Shown: positions 14,594-27,660 of the stretch, piece after piece
Position numbering within the stretch: position 1 is the stretch's first letter
Layout of the letters: each line of letters opens with the position of its first letter
DNA from: Trogon surrucura
Taxonomy: Eukaryota; Chordata; Aves; Trogoniformes; Trogonidae
Length of the DNA stretch: 64,000 bases
Direction of reading: 5' to 3'
Assembly: GCA_020746105.1 (NCBI GenBank)
Contig: CM036633.1
Span: 12,136,501 to 12,200,500 of the forward strand
Notes under the pieces: generated by a model
Told to the model about the DNA's origin: nothing
The model's input: the letters and a program-made list of their open reading frames with translations, nothing else
Databases searched by the model: none
Translations under genes and position numbers: made by a program

Positions 14594-14650
14594 AGTGTGT
14601 GTATATATATATATATATATATATGCATATTTACATGTATATATGTATGG
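14594..14650. repeat. TG/TA microsatellite
   Basis: A short GTGTGT run passes into an alternating TA tract of about 24 bases and then decays into ATGCATAT and TACATGTATATATG. It is a simple-sequence repeat in intergenic DNA with no sign of a transposon partner. Confidence 0.85.
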
Positions 14651-17039
14651 TATTTTTGAATGGGGCAGGGCACCAAGTACTACTACCTATAAGTATGTTT
14701 TTAATTCCATTTGCTTTCTCCTCTTAATTCAAACGCTTAAGCCAAATTAATGGAAGGGCAAAAATCCCCATTAATCCCACTGCTGCCTCTCCCTGGTGCA
14801 GAGCAGCTCACCAGGAAGCATGACCAAAAAGCCCACGGGAGGTTTGCTGCAGCGGTAACAGGTGAAATTTCTGATTTTCTGACATATTTGCTGTGAGTCA
14901 ACGTGAATTGCACAGCTGAAGTGTATGCTGCTGCGTCACAAGAAACACGTCCTCTGCTACAGCTGTGCCCTTCTGAATGTCTCCTGGCAAGGGATAATTT
15001 TGGTCATGTCCTAATATCCGTTTTCTTTCTGCATGTTACACTAGATAAGAGAAGGAAAGCTTCTCTGTGATGGTCTGTTCTGCATACGGGGTCGATGCCG
15101 AGACCCCCCAGGGCTTCTTTGGTGCCTCTGCTCCCACAGCGCAGTTCGCTGCTCACCTGCTCATAAGGACAATAAATACTACCCCATCCTAGTTTTCCTA
15201 TTCTGAAGTGCTGACAGGAAAGATTTCCAGGTCAGGGTATTTGATAAGTGGCATAGCAATGCTACATTTAGATTCTGATGAGTATGGGCTGTCCCTGTGA
15301 CCAGACCCGGAGCCGTCTGCGGTGCAAGATGATCCGCTGCTCCGCTGTGTGGAGGATCAGACAGCAGGCAGAGGCAGGATGCGACAGCAAATTGAGACAC
15401 TGAGATTAGCTGAATTCTTGGAGCCATGTAAGAAAGAAGCAGATTTTCTCTTGCTTGCGTTAGACACAGGTTATGGTATTTCCTTGCATTTACCCCTAGA
15501 AGGCTGGTTCTGCCCGATGGTGAAGCCAGCCCAGCACTCTTGACCTGCTTGGGCTGTAGCGTGTTCTCCCAGCGCTGTGCAATGCAGAGCTCACACTGGT
15601 ACATGTCAGAGGAAAGAGAACAAAGTACGTAGAGCCCTTTTCAGTTTTGTTTTTTTTTTCTCTGTATTTTTAAGAGCAGAAATCTGCCTACCCGCATTGC
15701 AGAGTGAAGGAAGCCGAGCCGAGCACCGCTTCCAGTCCTCACCCACCAGCATCAGGGTAGCGAGCAGTGGGTGTGCAGAGAACTCACCAACACCTGCACG
15801 AGGTGAGGTTTTCTGGCTCAGAAATCCCTTTTGGATCAATCTGTGACATACCTTGCTTTGCCCTTTGGTTTTCCTTACGACATGGCGGGAGCTTCCCACA
15901 GCGTTTTTTTGAGCTCAGATTTTGACTGTACCCTTTACGTAGCTTTTGGTTTTGGCCTCTGGCAATGAAAACCCAAACTAACTGACGGTCTCAGCACGGA
16001 AAGGCTGCACATCCAAATCCTGCCCCTGCAAATCACAGCCTTTGTGCCTGAGGCTCCCCAAAGAAACGTGGGAGCTGGGTTCAGAGACCTGATGATAGCA
16101 CCAGCCTCAGGTGTTCCCTGTTTGTGTCACTCCAAAATATTGAGGAAGGCCTTGTTGAAGGAAAATAAATACGCAAGCACGTGCCAGCTGCCTTCCCTTG
16201 TTATCCTCAGCTGAATTGCCAGGAGGATAACAAAGGGACTGGGTTTTCCCAGTGTGCTGCTTTTGGATGGGGCTAGGAGATGTTTGCATGGGATGAGAGT
16301 GACTGTCTGTGCGGTCGACCTGGCTTTATCAGAAACAGACACAAAATGGAGAAGGAAAATGGACAGATGGGGGATGGAGCTGGCTGAGATTGAGCCCTCC
16401 TGACAAGAAACACCCCAAAGGCAAGCTGGCTGCTGATGCCGTCCCTCTGCTCCGAGATGCCCTTCCTCACAGGCTGCACAGATTAAATAAAAATAGGGGA
16501 AAAGAATATAAAAAAAAGAGAAAAAGGGTAAGAAAAAAAATAGATTATATAAAAACTCTCCAGTATTTGGGCATCATCTGACCACAGGCTGCTTAGGGAG
16601 AAATTTCCTGTACAAACTAGTCCTGATTCACTACAGCAGCTTTTATTTCCATGCTTTGAAGCATCGTTAACCAGCCAGGATATGACCAGGTATGGGACCA
16701 GGAGGAGAAAGGTCGGATCCAGGCAGCAGTTGCTGGGTCCGGAGGCTGCTGTGCGAGGAGCTGAGCTGGCTCTGGGGTCAGCGGAGCAAGCGAGGGATGT
16801 TGTAGGTGTTTGCCCCTTGGCCGAGCTCCTGCTCTGCTCGGGAACACGCCAGGATGGGTGAGACAGGACGGATGCTGCCGCTGCGGTCACTGCGCGTTAG
16901 CCTACAGCTGCAGGTAATGCTCGGTTCCCAGCAACTCGTGCCTTCATTGCAAGTTGACCCCGATTTTGTTTAAAATCACAAAGATAAAGGGGGGAAAAAA
17001 AAGCAACCCCCAAAATAACATTATGCTGTAGGAAAGCAG

Positions 17040-17740
17040 CTGGTCTAGGACTAGGGAGCACAATAATTTGATTTTGAAAAACAGCTCTTAGACTCTACAA
17101 CTGTAGCAGAAGAGCTTTTGGGTTGGAAGTTGATATTAAAAAGCTTGGCGTCTATGAAATATGTGCTTTCCTAGTCTATAATAGTTTCCTATGAAATACA
17201 AGAGCATGCACATATATGAATATTTAATTTGACAGTGATGAAGCTTTATGTATTAAGTCAATGAAAATGCTGTTAAGCTCATGGGAACGATACTACTTGT
17301 GTACTGAGCTGAGAATTTGGCATCACGAGTAACCAATGGCTATCACTTAATTTTTATGTGGTAAAATAAATAAATAAACAATAAAGACAAACTATGAGTT
17401 AAATTTAATTCTGACTTATTGGAAGTGTCTTTGAGAATATGTCATAGTCAAATTGCAAATGAATTTTTAGTGTATAGATGATAATGGTTTTTCAGGGCTC
17501 TTCCTGTCTGGGGAATAAAAATCACAGAAATTAGTGTACAGACTGTCTCCCGAATTACAGATCAGAAGTTCTCTATTTTGCAGATAGTAGGGTTAAATCA
17601 AGAAGCTTTTATTTAGTTTTTATTCTCCAGGCAAATTTTCTTATCGTAAGACATGTTAATCTAAAATGATGCTGTTCCTGGCTATTTATATGCTCTGTCT
17701 TTGTTTTACATCTCTATAATTTAGGCAGCCATTTTGTGTT
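17040..17740. other. AT-rich unique block
   Basis: This is a roughly 700-base block that is clearly more AT-rich than the DNA on either side and is free of recognisable repeats and long frames. It contains several ATTTAAT/TTAAAT-type words. Sharp AT-rich islands in otherwise GC-moderate avian DNA can be conserved noncoding elements or old degraded insertions. I cannot tell which from one sequence. Confidence 0.2.
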
Positions 17741-19904
17741 CAGTAAAAAAATTAAATAAAGAAGGGATGTCCATTGTGGGCTTTCTCCTAGAGATTTTGC
17801 TTTTGGATTTTACTCTGTTATTTTACTGCAGATTATCTGTCATTCCGGCTATGCCTGGCTCTGTCTTCAACACCGTACTAGGCATGAATTCAGCCTCACT
17901 AGCCAGAGCACAAACCGAACATCAGCTTGTGTGATTCTAAACCCAGCGTTTTCGCTTCATACCCTGAATGCTGACGGTAGGCAGGAAGGAGAAGGTGTAA
18001 CCCAAGGCAGCAATATTTGCTACACTGACGGGGCCGATTTCTTGGGGCTTTTCCAGGGCACCGTGCTGCAGACCATAGCTCTTCCTCCCCTTCAAAACTC
18101 CCTCTCCCTGCACCGCACACTGACACCGATGCCTTTTCTTTCGCTACCCTCCCAAAATTCCCAGAGCTATTAACTAGGTCACGGGAGCTGGTCCCAATCC
18201 AGCAGTTTATCTAATTGCCTTTTTATAGTATATTGTGCAACTCTTTATTATCCTGTCAGAGTTCCCCTGCACGCTGCCGGAGGGGAGGCAGAGCTGGGAT
18301 GAAGCTGCCACCGCAGCTGCTCGTGGTCGAGAGCAGAGGATGAGCTTGTGCATCTCCAAGGCTGTGAGGTTGGTAATGGCCTGGGCAGTAAACACAGGAT
18401 TGATTTCAGCAACAGCTGGGAGCAAGGTGGACGGCTTCTGACTCCTACGATTGCATCTCTAGGTACACACGTACCTGTCTGGGAGGGGTGGCTGCTTCTC
18501 CAGGAAAGAGTGTCTGGGCTGACCTGCATTAGGTCTGGTCTGGGCAGCCTGGTCCTTGGACAGACGTGGCCAGGGAAGCTTCTCAGCTGGTTAGGCAGAA
18601 GGTGCTCCCTCGGCCTTCTTGTCTCTGCAGCTTGCAGCTCTGCTGATGATATCCAGCAGTGGGGTTTAGGAGTGTGGGGAGGTATCATGGCATAAGCAAG
18701 GAGGCTGCGCAAGAATCAGGGGGATACACGCCTGCGTGCAGACACCCACGCTTCTCGTGAGTGTTACAGAGCGGGATGAGGCTGAGCACGAAGGAATTGC
18801 CTTAAGTGCCCTTTTCCGTGTGGACACGATTTGCAGGACGGTGGGTTTGAGGCAGTTCACAGCCCACTGAAACCCATGAGAATCAAATCCTTTGGGGTTT
18901 GAGAGCTGGGCTGAGCAGTGAACTAGGAGCGATGCTCGTCCTGCTCCCAAATAATTGCACCCTCTGCCACCCAGCAGCCTGGAGAGGGGCTGTCGCTGGG
19001 GGCCGTAGAAAGGCAACCCCCCCGGGGTTGGCCTTTCGTGCTTTCCTTAAATGATTTTTTGAGCATGAATAGCTCTTTCCCTTCCGTTTATTAATCACAA
19101 GACCCAGCCACAACCCTCCCGAGCCTGCTCTGCAGAGATAAGGCAGAGTCGCTCCTCTGGCTGGATCTGCCAGCGCCTGGGGAGGATGGGGGGGGCCTGG
19201 GCGAGCTGTTCCCCGCAGGAGGAGGGCTGCCCAGGGTGGGGGGGCGGGATGAGACCCTCAGCCCGCCCCGAGGAGCGGCTGCAGAGAAAGCAAACAGCGC
19301 CAGAAACCCCCAGCGTCAAGCCCGGGCAGAGGGGAGGGCTACGGCTCGTTCTCTCCTCTTGGCTTCATCTGAAACGATTTGCAGCTCAAACGCCCCCCCG
19401 AGAGCCGCTAACCTTTGGATAAGGTTTGGCACCGTTGTCGTGCTTGGGTTAATTAGCAGTTAGGGGGAGCCCAGGAGCGACGGTGCCTCCCTCCATCGCA
19501 GCCTCCCCCCCCCGCTCCCCGGCCCGGCGGAGCGGCTGCCTGCGGGCGCCCATGGGGAGAGAAGCCCAGGTAAATGCCCCGGCCCTCCGCTCCATGTCTC
19601 CGGGCTTCACTTTCCCCTCTTTATCTGTCTCTTCATCTGTCTCTTTTCTCGATTCCTGCTCCCCTCGCCCCTTTCTGTGTGCTTTATTCCCTCCTTTAGC
19701 CGCCGGTAGAAAATCAGGGGGCTTCTTTTTTGTTTTCGTTTGTTTGTTTGTTTGTTTGTTTTCCCCAGCTGCTGCTGCAGAAAGTCTTTTTTTCTCCCTT
19801 CTCTGGAAACCGGGGCAGGAGCGATCCGCCGTCCCAGGGCAGAGGGATCCCCGGGGAGGTGTTTCTGGCCAGGCGGGGTGTTCCCGGGGGCGGCTCCGAG
19901 CGGC

Positions 19905-19950
19905 GGGGGGGGGGGGGGGGGGACGGGGGGGGGGGGGGGGGGGGGGGGGG
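19905..19950 (+). repeat. Poly-G tract (G18, AC, G26)
   Basis: Eighteen G residues, AC, then twenty-six G residues stand in a row on the plus strand. Such a run can fold as a G-quadruplex and is very hard to sequence, so the exact length is uncertain. A smaller G16 tract at 48,031-48,046 lies upstream of IFT52. Confidence 0.9.
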
Positions 19951-20212
19951 CAGCGGGTAGGGAGGCAGCGTCCCGCTGTCCGAACCGGCCGTGGGATTAC
20001 CGAGAGGGCAAGGAGGTACCTCCTGCTCCCCAGCTCCTGCATCCCTCGGACCCCCTGAATTCCTCAGCATCCTCTGCTTCTCCCGCACCCTCCCCGTTTC
20101 CTATTCGCCTCGGTGTCCGCCAAGGCTGGGCAGGCAGCAGCGGTTTTGCCGTGGGTGTCAGGGTGAGGGGATTCCTGGGGAAAGGAGGGGGCACTTCAGC
20201 CTTCAGCAGCTG

Positions 20213-20237
20213 AAAAAAAAAAAAAAAAAAAAAAAAA
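20213..20237 (+). repeat. Poly-A tract (A25)
   Basis: This is an uninterrupted run of 25 A residues within GC-rich DNA. No retroposed gene body is recognisable immediately 5' of it, so it is listed as a simple repeat rather than as the tail of a processed pseudogene. Confidence 0.85.
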
Positions 20238-20859
20238 TAATCCCCCGCCCCCAAGGGCATCCCCGCCCCGAGAAATGGTCCGAGCCTGCGGGGGCGCCGG
20301 GGGTTCCCACGGAGGAGCCCCTGCCTCGGGGCTCGCCTCTCCCCGTGAAGCTGGACTTACTTTCACGCTCCCCTTGGGTTTTGATTTTGTTCGGGTTTGG
20401 CATTCTTGTTTGTTTGATTTGGTTTTAATTTCGTTTCGGGCGTTATTGTTGTTTTATTATTTTGTAACCAAGACGAGCCTGGCACTTCCCTAACCCGCTG
20501 TGGGTGCTCAAAGAACAGCTGAAAGCCCATCTCTCCCACCCTTAGCATCATACCCGGGGTCCCATTCCCCTTCCCAGCATCGAGAGTGGGCTGGAGGGGG
20601 GGATGCGGTGCGGTGCCCCGGCGGGGCCGTAGTGGGACAGCCTGGGGGGTGCGGCGGTGCCCCCCCTCGGCTCCCAGCCGAGGTTTGGGGGTGCCGGGGC
20701 AGGGGAAGGGATGTGCCAGGGCGATTCGAGGGAATGTTCACGCACCAGACAGTAGTTTGGGTGAATTTTCGTTCCTTCCTCCCTGATGCCCCCTGCAGCC
20801 TCCAGAAATAGGTCTCCTTCACGTCTTCTTGTCACGATGAACTTGTCTTAGGCTAAATT

Positions 20860-20892
20860 AAAAAAAAAAAAAAAAAAAAAAGAGAGAGAGAA
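20860..20892 (+). repeat. Poly-A (A22) followed by GA repeat
   Basis: Twenty-two A residues are followed directly by alternating GA, forming a purine-only run of about 33 bases. Confidence 0.85.
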
Positions 20893-21660
20893 ATCGTTGA
20901 ATTAACCCCCCGAGGTGCTCATCGTAGCAGTCGTTTCCCAGGATTGTAACGAAGCGAGACGGCGGCTGAGGCAGCCGAGGGCAGCGGTGACCGCCCGAGC
21001 CCCCCGCGTCCTCCTCCGGTTGATTTTCGTTTTTCCCGGTTGCATCCCAGCCCCGGGACCCGCCGCGGGCCCGGTGCGGGCAGGACGCTGCTAAAGCCGG
21101 GGCGAGAGCGTACCCTGCTTGGCTTTCTCGACCTATTTGTGCACTGACATGCGATAATTCCTCCGCAAAGCCAAGGATGCGCCTCGCTGAGCCGCCTTCC
21201 TCCCCTCGCAGGGGAGTGATTACTATCAAAAAGCCTAATTTGGGGGGAGGGGGGGCGGCTGCTGCAGCAGCCCCCACCTCGCCGGGAGCCGGGAAGAGTG
21301 GCCGAGAGACCCCCGCGTTGGGATAAAGCCCTCACCGGGGATTTTTTTTTTCCTCCTGGCGTATTTCACACGTTTTGCACCCAATTTCCTCTCGTATTCT
21401 AGTAGGGGGAAAAAAAAAAATATTAAAAAAAGGTGCTTAAGGCTTTTTTTCCTAGGATCCGGGTGGGGTTCGTTCCCCACCTCTGCCCGCTGCCGCATCC
21501 CACCTGCAGCCGCAGCCCGAGCGCTCCCGCAACAACGATATTAGGTAAAAAAAAAAAATTAGCGCTGGCTTTTCCGCTCGTCTGCAGTTAAAAAATAAAT
21601 ATTTTTTTACCTCCTAAAACAGCAACGAAAGACAGATTCCCACCCCTTACAAAGAACGTC

Positions 21661-21690
21661 TTTTTTTCTTTTTTTTTTTTTTTTTTTTTT
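21661..21690 (+). repeat. Poly-T tract (T7-C-T22)
   Basis: A T-only run of 22 bases follows a T7C interruption. It is the third of four long A/T homopolymers within 2.1 kb upstream of the SLC32A1 promoter. Confidence 0.85.
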
Positions 21691-22289
21691 AATAAAACAA
21701 CGATTCAAATGAACTCCCCGCAGCAAAGGGGACGTGCTCTCACACACATCACTCTAAAATGCCAACGCTCCCCTCGCCACCCTGTACTTGTCTTTGCAAC
21801 AGCAAAGGACAGGGATTTCATGTTGCCGTTTTTTGCTGTGTTGGCCGCTCATTCCGGAAATATTTTAAATTAAGATAAAAGCGAAAGGCTTTTTTTAATT
21901 ACAAATAAGTATAAGAGTTTGGAAGCGAAACGAAAATATCTGGATTGATTTTTTTTTTAAAAAAAAGAGGAAAATAAAATAAAAGACAGTAGAATATCTA
22001 CATTAGATCGTGGGGACCAAGAGGAGAAATCTGCGGCCGAGCATCCCCGCAGGGTGCCGGGGCCCCGCAACTGCGGGACGGTGCTGGTGCGGTTCCGCGG
22101 GGCAGAGGCGCTGCCGCCGGGTTGTGGGAACGGGATCCCGCTTCCCTCCGATTCCGGGGCGCCCAGATCCGTACGAGTCGTTTAGGGAGAATTTGCTCCT
22201 TGTGCGCGGATTCCCGCACCGCGCTGTGCCCCGCGGCTGTGCCGGGGTCCGCTGCCCGCAGCCTCCGAAGGGGCCGCACGTTTTTGCTG

Positions 22290-22291
<2 letters not shown>

Positions 22292-22332
<41 letters not shown>
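22292..22332 (+). repeat. Poly-T tract (T41)
   Basis: Forty-one uninterrupted T residues sit between two very GC-rich segments, about 0.8 kb upstream of the SLC32A1 start codon. The run produces a false poly-Phe or poly-Lys segment in overlapping open frames. As oligo(dA:dT) it should disfavour nucleosomes; that effect is inferred from known behaviour of such tracts. Confidence 0.9.
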
Positions 22333-22333
<1 letters not shown>

Positions 22334-23141
22334 TGGCGGCGGGGGAAGAAAGAGAAAGGAAGGGGTGCGAGGAGGAAAATTCCGTTAAGAACCTGTCGAG
22401 AGCCGTTTGTCCGCCTCTTCGGTGGGGCTCTTTTGTGTCGCCGTGGGGAAGGGGCTGGCGGCCGGGGGCTGGCAGTGCGGCTCTGGGGCAGCGTGTGGGG
22501 CAGCGCAGGGGCTGCGGAGCCGAGGCTGGGGGGTTGGGGATGGGGGTCCGCGCTGCGGCGCTGCTGGCGGGGCTCGGCGGGCGTGGGTGGGGCGGGGGGG
22601 GGGCTGGGGAGGGGGGGAAGGCTGGGCTTGGCCGGGGAGGCTGGTACCTCCCCCAGAAATGCAGCAATTCTCTCTCCCTCTCCCTCTTCTCTCTCCGCGA
22701 GGTGGGCGCACTGCGATGGAGACGCGGCGAGCTCTGCCAGGGGCTTGCGCTGCCCGTCTAGTGACAGCCGCCGGCTGCTGACAGCCCCCTCCCCTCCTGC
22801 TCGCCCTCCACCTCACCCATCCCCTCCCGACTAGCCCCCCGATCCCGCCGCGGGGGCCGACGCGGAAACAGCGCGGAAGCAGCAGCGGCGCGGAAGGAGC
22901 AGCGGCGCGGGGAGGGCGTGCGGGCCCGCACTTCCCCGCAGCGGTGTCATGCCCCTGGGGAGCCGGTGGCACTGCGCTGGGACGCGGAGGTAGCGGCTCG
23001 GAGCAGCCCCCGCAGAGGCCGCCGCCCCTCGACGGGCGCTGAGGTCCCGTCCGCCGCTTCACGGCCCCCCTCCCCGCCCGCCCCGTCGGGTTTCTCCGTC
23101 TCCGAGGGTCCCCGAGCAGCGGGGCCGGCCAGGCAGCCACC

Positions 23142-25468
<2,327 letters not shown>

Positions 25469-26443
25469 GGGGGGGCCGGAGTGAGCTGCAGTAAGAGAAT
25501 CACATCGAACATCCACATAGCCAAATAATTCTGCATCCCTTTAATGGAAAGAGTCATTATTTTCGTTACATGCATCCAACAAATTCTATGTCATAGGATC
25601 TGCAAATTAAAGGAAATAGGAAGAGATGAAAGCATTCGCCCTGCTAACTTTTTAAATAAGATAAGATTTAAATATATTTTTTGTTATTTAGAATTTTTTG
25701 AAGGAAACTATGTGGTGCCCCACCCCTATCTCCTCACTTGTTGCCTGAAGCTTGGCCCCCGCGAATGACCTGTTGGGAAACAGTCGGTTTTTCAATACTC
25801 CTCACAGATATGCAATTCAGTGTTTCAGGAGCTGAAATACAGGTGCCGATCCCACGGGATTGGGTCACCGCGCTCACAGACGGAAGGAAACCGGCCGTGG
25901 GGGCTGGGAACAGGGACCTTTGTTTTACACACCGTATGAGATGGATGTAGACGAGACCTAGATTGTACGACCAGCCCTACAAGTCCAAGCAGTGGCTGAC
26001 AACCAGCGATGCTAGTTACCTGCAATGTTTACACTGTAGTCACATAGATGTCAGGACTGCTTAACTCTTCCATCCGAACTCACACCGAGGAACTGCGCTT
26101 CCCATCAATTACAATGTTTTGCCTCTGGTTGAAATCAAAGACCCGGAGTCCACTTCTCAGTGACTTTTGTTTCATTTCGTTTTAACAATGGTTATTTCCA
26201 AATTATGACAAGTTAGGAAAAAAACCCACATAATAATATATTGTTGGATTTGATGTCGTTCAGGATACAGGAACAAAACTACGACACAATTCATTCTGTG
26301 CAATCTACCAGATCCGTGGAGCTGTTTCCAATGTACGTGTGGTGTCATTGTGGTAAATAAGATGAAAAATGTATATCAGAAAAAAATACACAAAAATCTA
26401 TCTTTAACATATAATGTGGTACATAAATATATCGAACAATAAA
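25469..26443 (+). other. SLC32A1: SLC32A1 3' UTR
   Basis: The roughly 970 bases from the stop codon to the first good poly(A) signal have no long frame. The composition changes from GC-moderate to AT-rich, with blocks that look conserved (ATTAAAGG near 25,605 and the AT-rich 26,160-26,440). The extent is inferred from the poly(A) signal, because no transcript data are available. Confidence 0.6.
26438..26443 (+). terminator. SLC32A1: Poly(A) signal of SLC32A1
   Basis: A canonical AATAAA is followed within about 30 bases by the GT/G-rich stretch GGCCTGGTTCGTGGGGG, the usual downstream element. It is the first canonical hexamer after the stop codon. Confidence 0.7.
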
Positions 26444-27312
26444 GAGAAAACATAGTCGATGAGGCTGGCCTGGTTCGTGGGGGCTCCGAGGAGCTGGGTA
26501 GGGGCAGAGGGGGGGTTCATCCTCCCCACGCCCGTTTGCGTCGGAGGGTGCCGATGGTGATAACGGGGGGGGCAGCGCTGGGTTGTCACCGACAGTGGGA
26601 TTAAGCTGTTTGCAGGAGGAAGGACACATTTCAGGAAGAGATCGTCCTACAGTTTGAGGGGGGGGCTGCTTTCACCCTTCCCCTCCCAGTGCACACCCCG
26701 ACATTTTTGCTTTTGTGAAGGAGGGGGGAAAAAAAAAAACAACCCAACAATTCGCAAATACAGCGAGAGAGAATAAACGGAATAAGGGGCCAAGGTTGCC
26801 CCGTAGCTTGAACTAAATTCACGCAGCCTTCGATTTACACCGATTTCAAAGCCACAACAACTAATTCGTTGTTCTCCCGTCGCCGCTGCACGGCGGGGAT
26901 GAGGATGGGGGAGACAGGACCCACCGGCAGCTCTCCCTCAGCCCGGGCACGGCCGATATCCCAGTGAGGCTCCCCTTATTGCCCCCCAATTTCGTGTCGT
27001 GTCCCCTCCACCCCGCCCGAGCTGGCGGAGCTACCCCCGACAGCAGCTCCGCAATGCGGTACCGGCGGAAGGGGGTTGGCACAAGCCGAGGAAAGGGGCT
27101 GCGGGCAGGACCGGCGGGTGATGTCCCTTCCAGGAGAAAACTAGCATTTCGGGAAGTTTCCCGGGCAGCCCCCGAAAGGAAAACGCAGGGGAACCGCGGA
27201 ATTTATTCTGCATGGGGACCAGGACCTCTAGTGCAGTGGGTGGGTGGGTGGGAGCATGGTGGTGAGGTGCCTGCCCCCCGGATTAGCCGGCTTTTCCTCT
27301 TTTCCTGTGGGT

Positions 27313-27452
27313 ATCCATCTGTGCCCCATCCTCAACCCTACCCTCAACCAATCCCCGTCTTCATCTCCATCCCCACCCCTATCCTCATCCTCCCTGCTAT
27401 TCCCATCCTTTCCCCAATCTCCATTCCTATCTTCATCCTCACCCCCATCCCG
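27313..27452 (+). repeat. Pyrimidine-rich CCCATCC/CCTCATC array
   Basis: About 140 bases of imperfect repeats of units such as CCCATCCT, CCTCATC and CCAATC, nearly free of G. It is an old minisatellite directly upstream of a CpG-dense block. Confidence 0.65.
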
Positions 27453-27660
27453 GTGCAGGTGACCGGAGGGGGTTAGTACCGCCCCGCTGGCAGTCGCCGG
27501 CAGCCAAACCTACCCTCGGCCCCCTGCCTGCCCCCCCGGGCCGGGGCTGGGGGGGTTCCCGGGGCCGCGGCCGTGGCGCAGCGCCCTCGCCCGACGGCGC
27601 GGCCCGGCCCGGGAGCCGGAGCACGAACCCGCCCGGGAAAACAACCCGGCCGGCGGAGCT
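27440..27660. promoter_or_regulatory. Orphan CpG island
   Basis: A compact block of very high GC and CpG content (GGGGCCGCGGCC, GACGGCGCGGCCCGG) lies 2 kb downstream of the SLC32A1 stop and 12 kb upstream of SGK2, with no recognised gene starting from it. It could be an unannotated noncoding RNA promoter, a distal SGK2 promoter or an intergenic island. Confidence 0.45.

Larger units (their letters stand above)
1..19440. other. Gene-free upstream DNA of SLC32A1
   Basis: I see no gene here. The open frames are short (under about 180 codons), lie on both strands, and have no supporting splice sites, family motifs or poly(A) context. No CR1 tail was noticed. The stretch holds scattered homopolymers (A18 at 4,358-4,375), a TA microsatellite near 14.6 kb, an exact MEF2/TATA-like ten-mer CTATAAATAG at 1,061-1,070, and several AT-rich unique blocks (about 480-1,100, 3,480-3,700, 10,255-10,450 and 17,040-17,740) that look like typical distal regulatory sequence. 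Its position upstream of a neuron-restricted gene makes enhancers likely. That is inference, since conservation cannot be tested here. Confidence 0.6.
19440..21310. other. GC-rich region with homopolymers upstream of the SLC32A1 island
   Basis: Base composition rises sharply here, with many CpGs, and the region is broken by long poly-G, poly-A and poly-T runs. Long frames on both strands (up to about 197 codons) encode Gly/Pro/Arg-rich low-complexity peptides, which is expected when stops are rare in GC-rich DNA. I therefore call no gene. The stretch probably belongs to an extended CpG-island domain of SLC32A1, or is a distal promoter or noncoding first exon of it. Confidence 0.45.

Noticed and set aside
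19449-20058. Overlapping frames of about 190 codons on both strands
   Set aside because: Both traverse the poly-G tract (poly-Gly or poly-Pro) in GC-rich DNA and have no family features.
22010-22834. Plus-strand open frame of 274 codons upstream of SLC32A1
   Set aside because: It runs straight through the T41 tract, giving poly-Phe, and is otherwise Gly/Arg-rich low complexity; a homopolymer and GC artefact.
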